In this document: positions 56,963 through 64,000 of the stretch, in pieces | How the letters are laid out: each line of letters begins with the position of its first letter | How positions within the stretch are numbered: the stretch's first letter is position 1 | Assembly (NCBI RefSeq): GCF_003475325.1 | Contig: NZ_QRQC01000015.1 | Location: 1-64,000, forward strand | Reading direction: 5' to 3' | Origin: Collinsella sp. AF33-16 | GTDB lineage: Bacteria > Actinomycetota > Coriobacteriia > Coriobacteriales > Coriobacteriaceae | Length of the DNA stretch: 64,000 nt | Program-made: the position numbers and the translations under genes | The notes under the pieces: model-generated | The model's database searches: none | What the model saw: only the letters and a program-made list of their open reading frames with translations | Told to the model about the DNA's origin: nothing

Positions 56963-58372
56963 TTACTCGCCCAGCAGGCTCTTGGTGATGGAAGCAGCGG
57001 CCTTCTTGCCGGCGCCCATCGCCAGAATGACCGTAGCGGCACCGGTGACGATGTCGCCGCCGGCCCAGATGCGGGGATCGGTGGTCTGGCCGGTCTCCTC
57101 GTCGGCAACGATGTAGCCCCACTTGTTGAGCTCCATCTTGCCGCCGATCTTCTTTGCGAAGGGGTTGGCGTTGGTGCCGATAGCCGAGATCGCGACGTCG
57201 CAGGGGATCTCCTCGATGGCGCCCTCGATGGGCACCGGGCGACGACGGCCGGACTCGTCGGGCTCGCCGAGTTCCATCTTCTGGACCTTGACGGCGCACA
57301 CGGAGCCGTCCTCGCCAGCGACAAACTCGAGCGGGGAGACGAGCGGCAGAACCTCGACGCCCTCGGCCTTAGCATGGTGCAGCTCGGCGCGACGGCAGGG
57401 CATCTCGTCCTCGGTACGACGATAGGCGATGATGGCGTGCTCGGCGCCCAGACGCTTGGCGGTACGGACGGCGTCCATAGCCACGTTGCCGCCACCAAAG
57501 ACGACGACGCTCTTGCCGTGCTTGGTGGGGGTGTCGTACTCGGGGAACTTGTTGGCCTTCATCAGGTTCACGCGGGTGAGGTACTCGTTAGCGAAGAAGA
57601 CGTTGGGCAGGTTCTCGCCGGGGACGTTGAGGAACTTGGGCAGGCCAGCGCCGGTCGCCACGTAGATGGCGTCGAAGCCCTGCTCGAACAGCTCCTCGGC
57701 CGTGGCCATGTTGCCCACGACGGAGTTGTACTCAAACTTGACGCCCATGTCCTCCAGGCCGTCGATCTCGCGCTTGACGACTGCCTTGGGCAGACGGAAC
57801 TCGGGGATGCCGTAGACCAGCACGCCGCCGCCGGTGAAGAAAGCCTCGAAGACGGTGACGTCAAAGCCGTTGCGGGCGAGCTCGCCAGCGCAGGTGATGC
57901 CGGACGGGCCGGAGCCGACGACGGCGACCTTCTTGCCGTTCTTGGGGGCCATCTTGGGCGTGGAGGCGAGCTCGGGGCGGTCACCCAGGAAGCGCTCGAG
58001 CTGACCGATGGCCACGGGCTCGGACTTCTTGCCACGGATGCACTTGCCCTCGCACTGGTTCTCCTGCGGGCAGACGCGGCCGCAGATGGCGGGAAGCATG
58101 GAGTCCTCGCGGATGGTATCGAGGGCGCCGCCGAAGTCCTTCGCGCGGATCTGCTCGATAAAGCGGGGGATGTTGATGTTGACGGGGCAGCCCTCAACAC
58201 AGAACGGCTTCTTGCAGTTGAGGCAGCGCTCGGCCTCGGCCAGCGCCATCTCCTCGGTGAAGCCCTTGTCGACGGGGCGGAAGTCGCAGGCGCGCTCGGC
58301 AGCCGGCTCCTCGTTATCGGGGGTGCGGGGCGACTTCATATCGGCAACGAAACGACCGTTAACTAGTGGCAT
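56963..58372 (-). CDS. nfnB: NfnB-type subunit, GltD-like NADPH-dependent oxidoreductase
   Basis: This 469-aa GltD-like flavoprotein carries two Cys clusters (CLNCKKPFCVEGCP and CGRVCPQENQCEGKC) for [4Fe-4S] centres, an FAD GxGPSGI motif (VVGSGPSGITCAGELA) and an NADP-binding VVFGGGNVAMDAVR motif. Next to an FNR-like partner, this is the large subunit of NfnAB, which couples NADH and reduced ferredoxin to NADP reduction by electron bifurcation. Its start overlaps the nfnA stop by 10 nt. A glutamate synthase small subunit is the alternative, but no gltB is here. Confidence 0.85.
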   Translation of the reverse strand: MPLVNGRFVADMKSPRTPDNEEPAAERACDFRPVDKGFTEEMALAEAERCLNCKKPFCVEGCPVNINIPRFIEQIRAKDFGGALDTIREDSMLPAICGRVCPQENQCEGKCIRGKKSEPVAIGQLERFLGDRPELASTPKMAPKNGKKVAVVGSGPSGITCAGELARNGFDVTVFEAFFTGGGVLVYGIPEFRLPKAVVKREIDGLEDMGVKFEYNSVVGNMATAEELFEQGFDAIYVATGAGLPKFLNVPGENLPNVFFANEYLTRVNLMKANKFPEYDTPTKHGKSVVVFGGGNVAMDAVRTAKRLGAEHAIIAYRRTEDEMPCRRAELHHAKAEGVEVLPLVSPLEFVAGEDGSVCAVKVQKMELGEPDESGRRRPVPIEGAIEEIPCDVAISAIGTNANPFAKKIGGKMELNKWGYIVADEETGQTTDPRIWAGGDIVTGAATVILAMGAGKKAAASITKSLLGE

Positions 58373-59202
58373 GCGCAGCTCTTTTCCTCATAGGCCTTGA
58401 GGGACGCGCCCTCTTCGGAACGGTAAGCGGCCTGGCGGGCACGAAGGTCATCCCAGTCGACCAGGGTGGCATCGAAGTCGGGGCCGTCGACGCAAGCGAA
58501 CTTGGTCACGCCGCCCACCTCGACGCGGCAGCAGCCGCACATGCCGGTGCCGTCAACCATGATGGGGTTGAGCGACGCGGTGATGGGGGTGTCGTACTTC
58601 TGGGCGGTGAGGGTCGAGAACTTCATCATCGGAACGGGGCCGACGCAGAAGACCTGGCTCACGGCCTTGTCCTGCAGCAGGCGCTCCAGCGGAGCGGTGA
58701 CAACGCCCTGCTCGCCGTAGGAGCCGTCGTCGGTGGTGATGTGGATGTGGTCCTCGTCGAGGAGCTCGCGGAACTGGTCCTCCATGAGCAGGAGGTCCTT
58801 GGTGCGGGCGCCCATGATGGCGTGGACCTCGTGACCGGTCTCGACCAGGTGCTTGGCGACCGGGAAGGCAATTGCCAGGCCGACGCCGCCGCCAATGACG
58901 GCGCAGGGGCCCTCGGCCATCTCGGTGGGAACGCCCAGCGGGCCCACGACGTCGCGCAGCGACTCGCCGGCCTCGTAGGTGGAAAGCATCTCGGTGGTCT
59001 TGCCGATCACCATGAAGATGAACTCGACCCAGCCCTCGTCACCGTTCCAGCCGGCTAGGGTAAACGGGACGCGCTCGCCCGTCTCGTTGGCGCGAACCAT
59101 GAGGAACTGTCCAGCGTGCGCATGCTTGGCGATAGCGGGCGCCTCGATGCGGAACTTGAACACCTTCTCCGAGAACTGCGTCTTCTCCAGGATCTTATAC
59201 AT
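58363..59202 (-). CDS. nfnA: NfnA-type subunit, FNR-like with [2Fe-2S] centre
   Basis: This 279-aa protein is related to dihydroorotate dehydrogenase electron-transfer subunits and SudB. It has an FAD-binding region (RVPFTLAGW), an NAD-binding GGGVGLAIAFPVAKHL, and a C-terminal cysteine cluster GMCGCCRVEVGG ... FACVDGPDFD for a [2Fe-2S] centre. With nfnB it forms the NADH-dependent ferredoxin:NADP oxidoreductase, useful to an anaerobe. It begins at ATG 59202 after AGAGGGG. Confidence 0.85.
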   Translation of the reverse strand: MYKILEKTQFSEKVFKFRIEAPAIAKHAHAGQFLMVRANETGERVPFTLAGWNGDEGWVEFIFMVIGKTTEMLSTYEAGESLRDVVGPLGVPTEMAEGPCAVIGGGVGLAIAFPVAKHLVETGHEVHAIMGARTKDLLLMEDQFRELLDEDHIHITTDDGSYGEQGVVTAPLERLLQDKAVSQVFCVGPVPMMKFSTLTAQKYDTPITASLNPIMVDGTGMCGCCRVEVGGVTKFACVDGPDFDATLVDWDDLRARQAAYRSEEGASLKAYEEKSCACH

Positions 59203-59361
59203 AGAACCCCTCTCTTGTTAGGGCCGCCGAACCGTGCCTCCACGGAAATGGACGGTAGCCCGAGTAAAACCGTACGCGCACAGGCGTTGTGCAGACATAC
59301 GGTGCAAATTATACCCTCATGGACATGCTGTTTACGTGTGTCTTCGGCGGTTGGGAAAAGT

Positions 59362-59402
59362 GACCTGCCAAAAAGGGACAGGTTTATTTTGGTCGGTTTT
59401 AT
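59362..59402. repeat. REP-like repeat R3, copy b
   Basis: The copy begins GACCTGCCA and ends TGGTCGGTTTTATC, enclosing GGGACAGGTTTATTT. It faces copy c at 59525-59565 in inverted orientation across a terminator hairpin. Confidence 0.7.
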
Positions 59403-59415
59403 CAGGCAAAACGGC

Positions 59416-59457
59416 AAAGGGGGCCGGCCTCAGGTTGTGATGAGGCCGGCCCCCTTT
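59416..59457. terminator. Terminator hairpin between pth and nfnA
   Basis: AAAGGGGGCCGGCCTCA (from 59416) pairs with TGAGGCCGGCCCCCTTT (to 59457). It lies downstream of pth on the minus strand and between inverted R3 copies. Confidence 0.75.
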
Positions 59458-59524
59458 GGGGCGCTATGTGTGTATGGCAGTGCGGGGTTTATTTCGATGT
59501 GGCCACCGGGGCGTTTTCGTAGAT

Positions 59525-59565
59525 AAAACCCGCCAAAATAAACCTGTCCCTAAATAGTAGGTTTT
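59525..59565. repeat. REP-like repeat R3, copy c, overlapping the pth stop
   Basis: In reverse orientation this copy reads AAAACCTACTATTTAGGGAC and on to GGCGGGTTTT. As with copy a at purF, it touches a TAA stop codon, here that of pth. Confidence 0.72.
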
Positions 59566-60193
59566 AGTGCTTGCCGTTGGCGGAGGCGGCACCGTTGACG
59601 TGGTCGCGGGCGTAGATTACGCCGTGGACGATGGCCAGACCGGCGGCATCTGCGGCGCGGGCACAGGTGTCCTGGAAATCCTCGGCCTCGCGGGCGCGCA
59701 GCTGCTTAAGCACGTAGTCGGCGACGGCCATCTTGCCGGGAGGGTTGCCGATGCCGGTGCGGATGCGGCTGAAGTCGCGGCTGCCCATCTTGTCGATGAT
59801 GGAGCGCAGACCGTTGTGGCCAGCATGGCCGCCGCCCACCTTAACACGCACGTCGCCGGCGGGAATATCGAGCTCGTCGTGGATGACGAGCAGCTCCTCG
59901 GCCTTGATCTTGTACTCGCGGCAGAGCTTGGAGATGGGGCCGCCCGAGGTATTCATGTACGACTGCGGCTTGACCAGTACAATCTGGCGCTTACCTCCCT
60001 CTTCCTCGGGATCGTTGATGTTGATGAGCGCGACCTCGGCGCCTGCCTGGTTTTTCCAGTACGTGACGCCGGCCTGACGGGCCAGCTCGTCGATCGCCTT
60101 AAAGCCGGCGTTGTGGCGGGTCTCGGCATATTCCTCACCCGGGTTGCCAAGTCCGGCAACCATGCGAATCTTAAGCGGCTGTGCAGCTGCCAT
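59564..60193 (-). CDS. pth: Peptidyl-tRNA hydrolase
   Basis: Pth recycles peptidyl-tRNAs dropped from the ribosome. The 209-aa protein has the signatures MVAGLGNPGEEYAETRHNAGF (catalytic His), PQSYMNTSGGPI and the GGGHAGHNGLRSI loop. GAAAGGAAA precedes the start. It follows prs and glmU on the same strand, the usual order glmU-prs-pth. Confidence 0.96.
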   Translation of the reverse strand: MAAAQPLKIRMVAGLGNPGEEYAETRHNAGFKAIDELARQAGVTYWKNQAGAEVALININDPEEEGGKRQIVLVKPQSYMNTSGGPISKLCREYKIKAEELLVIHDELDIPAGDVRVKVGGGHAGHNGLRSIIDKMGSRDFSRIRTGIGNPPGKMAVADYVLKQLRAREAEDFQDTCARAADAAGLAIVHGVIYARDHVNGAASANGKH

Positions 60194-60312
60194 AGGTTTC
60201 CTTTCGTTACATAAGTAGTTCGTTCAACGACAAAGGCTACCACGCCCGCCGAAGCCGAGACCTTGTTTCAGTGAAATCCCACCAGACAAAAGCACGGCCG
60301 CGGCAGAGCGAG

Positions 60313-60388
60313 CCGCCGGAACAGAAGAAACCCCCGCGCGACCTTTGCGAAGCAAGGGGGAGCGCGGGGGTTTCTTCTGTTCCGGCGG
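60313..60388. repeat. Long perfect hairpin H2, 27-bp arms
   Basis: Arms 60313-60339 and 60362-60388 pair without a mismatch; the 22-nt interior has a small CCTTTGC/GCAAGG hairpin with GAA at the tip. It lies between prs and pth and has no T run after it on the minus strand. Confidence 0.78.
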
Positions 60389-60417
60389 TGATGCGCCGGG
60401 TTGCAAGGACGATGCGA

Positions 60418-61404
60418 TTACAGCGCGAAGTCGCCGCCGACGAGCGTGGAGACGGGCTCCTCGTGGTAAACGGCGGAAATGGCCTGGGCGAACTCCTCGG
60501 CGACCGAGATGGTCTTGATCTTGCCGCCGACCTCGACGGGGATGGCGTCGGTGACGACGCACTCGACGATGGGGGCATCGTTCAGGCGCTCGATGGCCGG
60601 GCCGGAGAAGATGCCGTGGGTGGCGCACACGTAGATGTCGCCGGCGCCCATTGCCTTGAGCTCCTTGACGTTGGCGCACAGGGTGCCAGCGGTGTCGATC
60701 ATGTCGTCGTTGATGATGCAGGTCTTGCCCTTGATGTCACCGATGATGCCCATGACCTCGGCGGCGTTGTGGCGCGGACGGCCCTTGTGGGCGATGGCCA
60801 GGTCGCAGCCGAGCATGTCGGACAGCTTCTTGGCGGCCTTGGCGCGGCCCACATCGGGGGAGACGACAACCAGGTTGTCGGTGTCGAAGTGCATGTCGTT
60901 GTAGTACTGGCCAAACAGCGGCAGTGCGGACAGGTGGTTAACCGGGATATCGAAGAAGCCCTGGATCTGGCCCTGGTGCAGGTCGAGGGTGATGATGCGG
61001 TTGACGCCGGCGCGCTCGAGCAGGTTGGCGACGAGGCGGGCGGTGATGGGCTCGCGCGGGCCGGCCTTGCGGTCCTGGCGGGCATAGCCGTAGTGGGTGA
61101 TAACGGCGGTGATGGAGCGGGCGGATGCGCGCTTGGCAGCGTCGGTGGCGATGAGCAGCTCCATGAGCATGTCGTTGACGTTGCCGCCGGCCACGGACTG
61201 AATCAGGAAGACGTCGGCGCCGCGGACGGTCTCGTCGTAGCGGGCGTAAATCTCACCATTGGCGAACTGCTTTAGCGTAAGGCCCGAAAGCTCGACCCCA
61301 AGGTACTCAGCAATCTTCTGAGCGAGGGGACGGTTGGAGGAACCGGAATACACGCGGATGGACTTGCGCATATTCTCCGACTTCTCGGGATCATTAATCG
61401 GCAT
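60418..61404 (-). CDS. prs: Ribose-phosphate pyrophosphokinase
   Basis: Prs makes PRPP from ribose 5-phosphate and ATP. The 328-aa class I enzyme has IRVYSGSSNRPLAQKIAEYL, FANGEIYARYDETVRGADVF, TAVITHYGYARQDRK, the PRPP-binding VVVSPDVGRAKAA and the loop DDMIDTAGT. PRPP feeds the purine genes purF and purD of this window. The first ~12 residues before the core are extra and poorly conserved. Confidence 0.97.
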   Translation of the reverse strand: MPINDPEKSENMRKSIRVYSGSSNRPLAQKIAEYLGVELSGLTLKQFANGEIYARYDETVRGADVFLIQSVAGGNVNDMLMELLIATDAAKRASARSITAVITHYGYARQDRKAGPREPITARLVANLLERAGVNRIITLDLHQGQIQGFFDIPVNHLSALPLFGQYYNDMHFDTDNLVVVSPDVGRAKAAKKLSDMLGCDLAIAHKGRPRHNAAEVMGIIGDIKGKTCIINDDMIDTAGTLCANVKELKAMGAGDIYVCATHGIFSGPAIERLNDAPIVECVVTDAIPVEVGGKIKTISVAEEFAQAISAVYHEEPVSTLVGGDFAL

Positions 61405-61547
61405 TACCCTTCTCCTTTATATCGAATGCCATATAGATGCCTTGTTGCATTGTAACCGTGCGGCGGGGTTTATCGGGTCTTGATAACGTCTTTACCGTCA
61501 ACGGACACGAACCGACCACTCATCCGGTCGCGCAGGTCACGATAGAA

Positions 61548-61580
61548 AAAAGGAGCCGTCCCCATGGAACAGCTCCTTTT
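61548..61580 (-). terminator. Terminator between glmU and prs
   Basis: On the minus strand AAAAGGAGC pairs with GCTCCTTTT, followed by a T run. It sits 15 nt beyond the glmU stop, so prs is probably expressed from its own promoter as well. Confidence 0.82.
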
Positions 61581-61595
61581 GTGCTTGGTAAAACG

Positions 61596-63008
61596 TTATA
61601 CCTCGTCGTCCTCGTGCAGACGGCGGCGATAATCGGCGGCCCAGCCCTCAATATTTACCTGACGGGCGCGGCCCAGACCAAGTGCGTCGGCCGGGACCGG
61701 CTCGGTGATGACGGAGCCTGCGGCCACGAGCGCGCCGTCGCCGATCTGGGCGGGCGCGACCATCATGGTGTCGGAGCCGATGAAGGCGTCCTTGCCGATG
61801 ACGGTCTTGTGCTTGTGCACGCCGTCGTAGTTGCAGGTGATGGAGCCCGCGCCCACGTTGACGCCGGAGCCCATGGTGGTGTCGCCGATGTAGGACAGAT
61901 GCGGCACCTTGGAGCCCTCGCCGATCGTGGACTTCTTGATCTCCACGTGCGTGCCGGCTTTGGAACCGTCGAGCATGTGAGTGCCCGGGCGCAGGTAGGC
62001 GCGCGGGCCGCAGTCGACGCCGTTCTCGATGACGGCCTCGATGGCGATGGTCTCATCGATGGTGCAGCCGCTGCCGACGGTGGTGTCGGTGAGGCGGCTG
62101 TTGGGGCCGAGCTGGCACTCCTCGCCCACGGTGACGTGGCCGATCAGGTGCGTCTGCGGCCACACGACGGTGTCGCGGCCGATGACGGCGTCGGGGCCGA
62201 TCCAGGCCTGCGTGGGGTCGATGAAGGTGACGCCCTCGGCCATCCAGTGCTCGTTGATGCGGTCGCGAGCGATGGCAGTGAGCTGCGCGAGCTGGATGCG
62301 GCTGTTGACGCCCAGGCCATCGCGGTAGTCGTCGCAGTGGAAGATGGAGACTGCCTGGCCGTGGCCCTTGAGGATCTCGAGCATGTCGGGCAGATAGTAC
62401 TCGGACTGCGCGTTGTCGTTGCCGATCTCGTCGATGTGGGCTGCGAGCTGCGCGCCGTCGAAGGCGTAGCAGCCGGCGTTGCACTCCAGCAGTGTGGCGG
62501 CCTGCTCGGGCGTGCAGTCCTTCTGCTCGATGATGCGCTCGATCTGACCATCGGCGCCCAGCTTGATGCGGCCGTATCCGAAAGGATCGGGCGGGGTCAT
62601 GGTCATGACGGTGCAGGCGAGCTCGCCGGTGGCGACGGTCTGTGCGAACTTGGCGACCGTGTCGGCGGTGATGAGCGGCAGGTCGCCGTTGAGCACCACG
62701 ACGGGGCCTTGCGTGATGCCACAGGCCTCGAGTGCGACCTTCACGGCGTGACCGGTGCCCAGACGCTCGGTCTGCTCGACGCACTCGACCTTGGTGGCGC
62801 TGTTGGCGTAGGCGCCGTCGATGAGGGCGCGCATCTCGTCGGCATGGCTGCCGATGACAACCACGACGCGGCTGCAGCCGGCCTTGATGGTGGCGTCGAC
62901 GATCCACTGAACCATGGGCTTGCCCAGGATCTTGTGCGAAACCTTGCAGTGGTTCGACTTCATGCGGGTGCCCTCGCCGGCGGCGAGGATAATTGCGGTT
63001 GCGTCCAT
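61596..63008 (-). CDS. glmU: Bifunctional UDP-N-acetylglucosamine pyrophosphorylase / glucosamine-1-phosphate acetyltransferase
   Basis: GlmU supplies UDP-GlcNAc for peptidoglycan. The 470-aa protein starts MDATAIILAAGEGTRMKS, the nucleotidyltransferase motif, followed by KILGKPMVQW and further pyrophosphorylase features to about residue 240; the C-terminal half is a left-handed helix of hexapeptide repeats (IGPDAVIGRDTVV, GSGCTIDETI, CNYDGVHKHKTVIGKDAFIGSD). ATG 63008 follows AGGAGA; longer in-frame readings are not supported. Transcribed divergently from the ECF gene. Confidence 0.97.
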   Translation of the reverse strand: MDATAIILAAGEGTRMKSNHCKVSHKILGKPMVQWIVDATIKAGCSRVVVVIGSHADEMRALIDGAYANSATKVECVEQTERLGTGHAVKVALEACGITQGPVVVLNGDLPLITADTVAKFAQTVATGELACTVMTMTPPDPFGYGRIKLGADGQIERIIEQKDCTPEQAATLLECNAGCYAFDGAQLAAHIDEIGNDNAQSEYYLPDMLEILKGHGQAVSIFHCDDYRDGLGVNSRIQLAQLTAIARDRINEHWMAEGVTFIDPTQAWIGPDAVIGRDTVVWPQTHLIGHVTVGEECQLGPNSRLTDTTVGSGCTIDETIAIEAVIENGVDCGPRAYLRPGTHMLDGSKAGTHVEIKKSTIGEGSKVPHLSYIGDTTMGSGVNVGAGSITCNYDGVHKHKTVIGKDAFIGSDTMMVAPAQIGDGALVAAGSVITEPVPADALGLGRARQVNIEGWAADYRRRLHEDDEV

Positions 63009-63204
63009 GTGATCTCCTGTTACGTTATAGAGACGTGTGTTTGGAAACGATACACGGCGCAATATGATACCGCAGGCATATGATGAGCGCGTAACGATTG
63101 ACGCATTGCCGCCGATGTCGGTGCCGTTGACGCGGTGTTTGCGCTGGTTGTGTATGGTGGCGGCGCTGCGGCGTTGACGTTTGAGCGAGGGGATGGGGTG
63201 CCCG

Positions 63205-64000
63205 TGGATATCATGCGAGAGGAATCGGGCAACGAGCCCGTCGCGGCATTCTCGATGTCGCATCCGGCTGTGCCGGCCCTCTACATGGTGCTGACGCTGG
63301 GGCTCACCATGTTCTCGATGCAACCGGTGCTGATCGCGCTGTCGCTTGCGGGCGGGCTGGCGTATGGATTTGCGACGCGTGGGGCTGCCCGCACGCTGGG
63401 CGCACTCCGCTGGCAGCTGCCGGTGATTTTGATCGTTGCGGTGCTCAATCCGCTGTTTAGCGCCTCGGGCTCGACGGAGCTGTTCCGTATTGGCATGCGC
63501 GCGGTGTATCTGGAGAGCATGGTATACGGCCTGTGCATGGGCGGGCTGTTCGTGGCGAGCGTGTTGTGGTTTGAGGCTGCGGCATCGATGCTCGAATACG
63601 ACAAGGTGCTCGCGCTGCTGGGCAATGCCGCACCGGTGATTGCGCTCATGATCTCGATGTGCATGCGGCTTATCCCGCAGTTTTTGCGCCGCGGTCGTAC
63701 GGTGCTGGCGGTGCAGGATGCGATTGATGTGCCGGGCCGCGCGCCGGCCGACCCCGTGCGCTCGCGCCTGCGGGCGTCGAGCGTGTTGATGGGCTGGGGC
63801 ATGGAAGATTCGCTTGAGCGCGCGGATGCCATGCGCTCGCGCGGGTGGGGTGCTGCGTCGCGCCGTACGACGTATGCGTGGTATCGGCTGGCGCGCGGCG
63901 ATGCTGCCGCGCTGGTTGGACTTGCGGTGTTTGGTGCCGCCGCGGTGGCGGTGGCATGGACCGCGACGACGCAGTATTCGTTTTATCCGCAGCTCTCGGT
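63205..64000 (+). CDS. ECF transporter T component (partial)
   Basis: The reading frame runs off the window after ~265 codons. It is hydrophobic with about four to six membrane segments and a conserved-looking cytoplasmic stretch, including ADAMRSRGW, the coupling region typical of EcfT/CbiQ proteins. The T component links two ATPases to substrate-binding S components in vitamin and metal uptake. GTG 63205 is favoured from GGATGGGG at 63191-63198; GTG 63199 and ATG 63214 are also in frame. Confidence 0.78.

Noticed and set aside
61437..63083. A 548-codon plus-strand frame opposite glmU
   Set aside because: Antisense shadow with repeated Val/Asp/Gly/Leu composition; glmU on the minus strand is certain.

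Overview
The window is a bacterial chromosome segment of roughly 60% GC. Its housekeeping genes (rpsF-ssb-rpsR-rplI-dnaB, a scattered set of pur genes, carAB, glmU-prs-pth), cell-wall sorting (an IPNTG surface protein and a class B sortase), mannose-family PTS and NfnAB-type ferredoxin:NADP oxidoreductase suggest an anaerobic gut actinobacterium of the Coriobacteriia, most likely Collinsella or a close relative. The taxonomic call is an inference from gene content and protein style; no marker was searched.

Layout. 1-7.3 kb: ribosomal/replication operon (rpsF, ssb, rpsR, rplI, dnaB), then purA, purD and a NUDIX ADP-sugar hydrolase. 7.3-10.3 kb: an ABC exporter and a coriobacterial-type single-pass membrane protein, preceded by a 147-nt structured element. 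10.4-15.6 kb: carA-carB behind a PyrR-like RNA hairpin. 15.6-20.6 kb: a GntR/UTRA regulator divergent from a four-gene mannose-family PTS (IIA, IIB, IIC, IID), a small membrane protein and a MarR regulator. 21.1-27.5 kb: one giant, wall-anchored GH31 glycosidase interrupted by a single-base change in a G7 run. 27.7-31.0 kb: purE, class B sortase, MoaE-like protein and a CmpB-family membrane protein. 31.3-34.9 kb: purF, purM, purN. 35.5-49.0 kb: an accessory island of zinc-ribbon membrane proteins, a DUF234-type ATPase, a zinc-finger/HTH protein, an SPFH protein, coiled-coil and acidic proteins, with a decayed tRNA-Ser-like sequence. 49.2-50.6 kb: RelB/PIN toxin-antitoxin pair and a PTS EIIA-like protein. 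50.7-56.5 kb: parvulin foldase, YqeY-like protein, a polar amino-acid ABC importer and a cytidylate-kinase-like protein. 57-63 kb (minus strand): nfnA-nfnB, pth, prs, glmU. The window ends inside an ECF-transporter T component.

How the parts work together. Purine (purA, D, E, F, M, N) and PRPP (prs) synthesis and carbamoyl phosphate synthesis (carAB) dominate the core. Sugar capture is represented by the secreted GH31 enzyme, its likely sortase partner and the mannose-type PTS. NfnAB would balance ferredoxin and pyridine nucleotides.

The most notable non-coding content is in the intergenic regions: (i) a two-copy, about 147-nt element (7303-7449 and 52443-52590) whose sequence changes keep the base pairing in several helices, indicating a conserved folded RNA or DNA; (ii) many REP-like hairpins carrying GGGACAG cores, often touching stop codons; (iii) very long perfect hairpins at 15447, 20717 and 60313; (iv) a three-unit, 80-81-bp array of hairpins at 56607-56822. 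The zinc-ribbon/SPFH island is the best candidate for an undescribed protein system.
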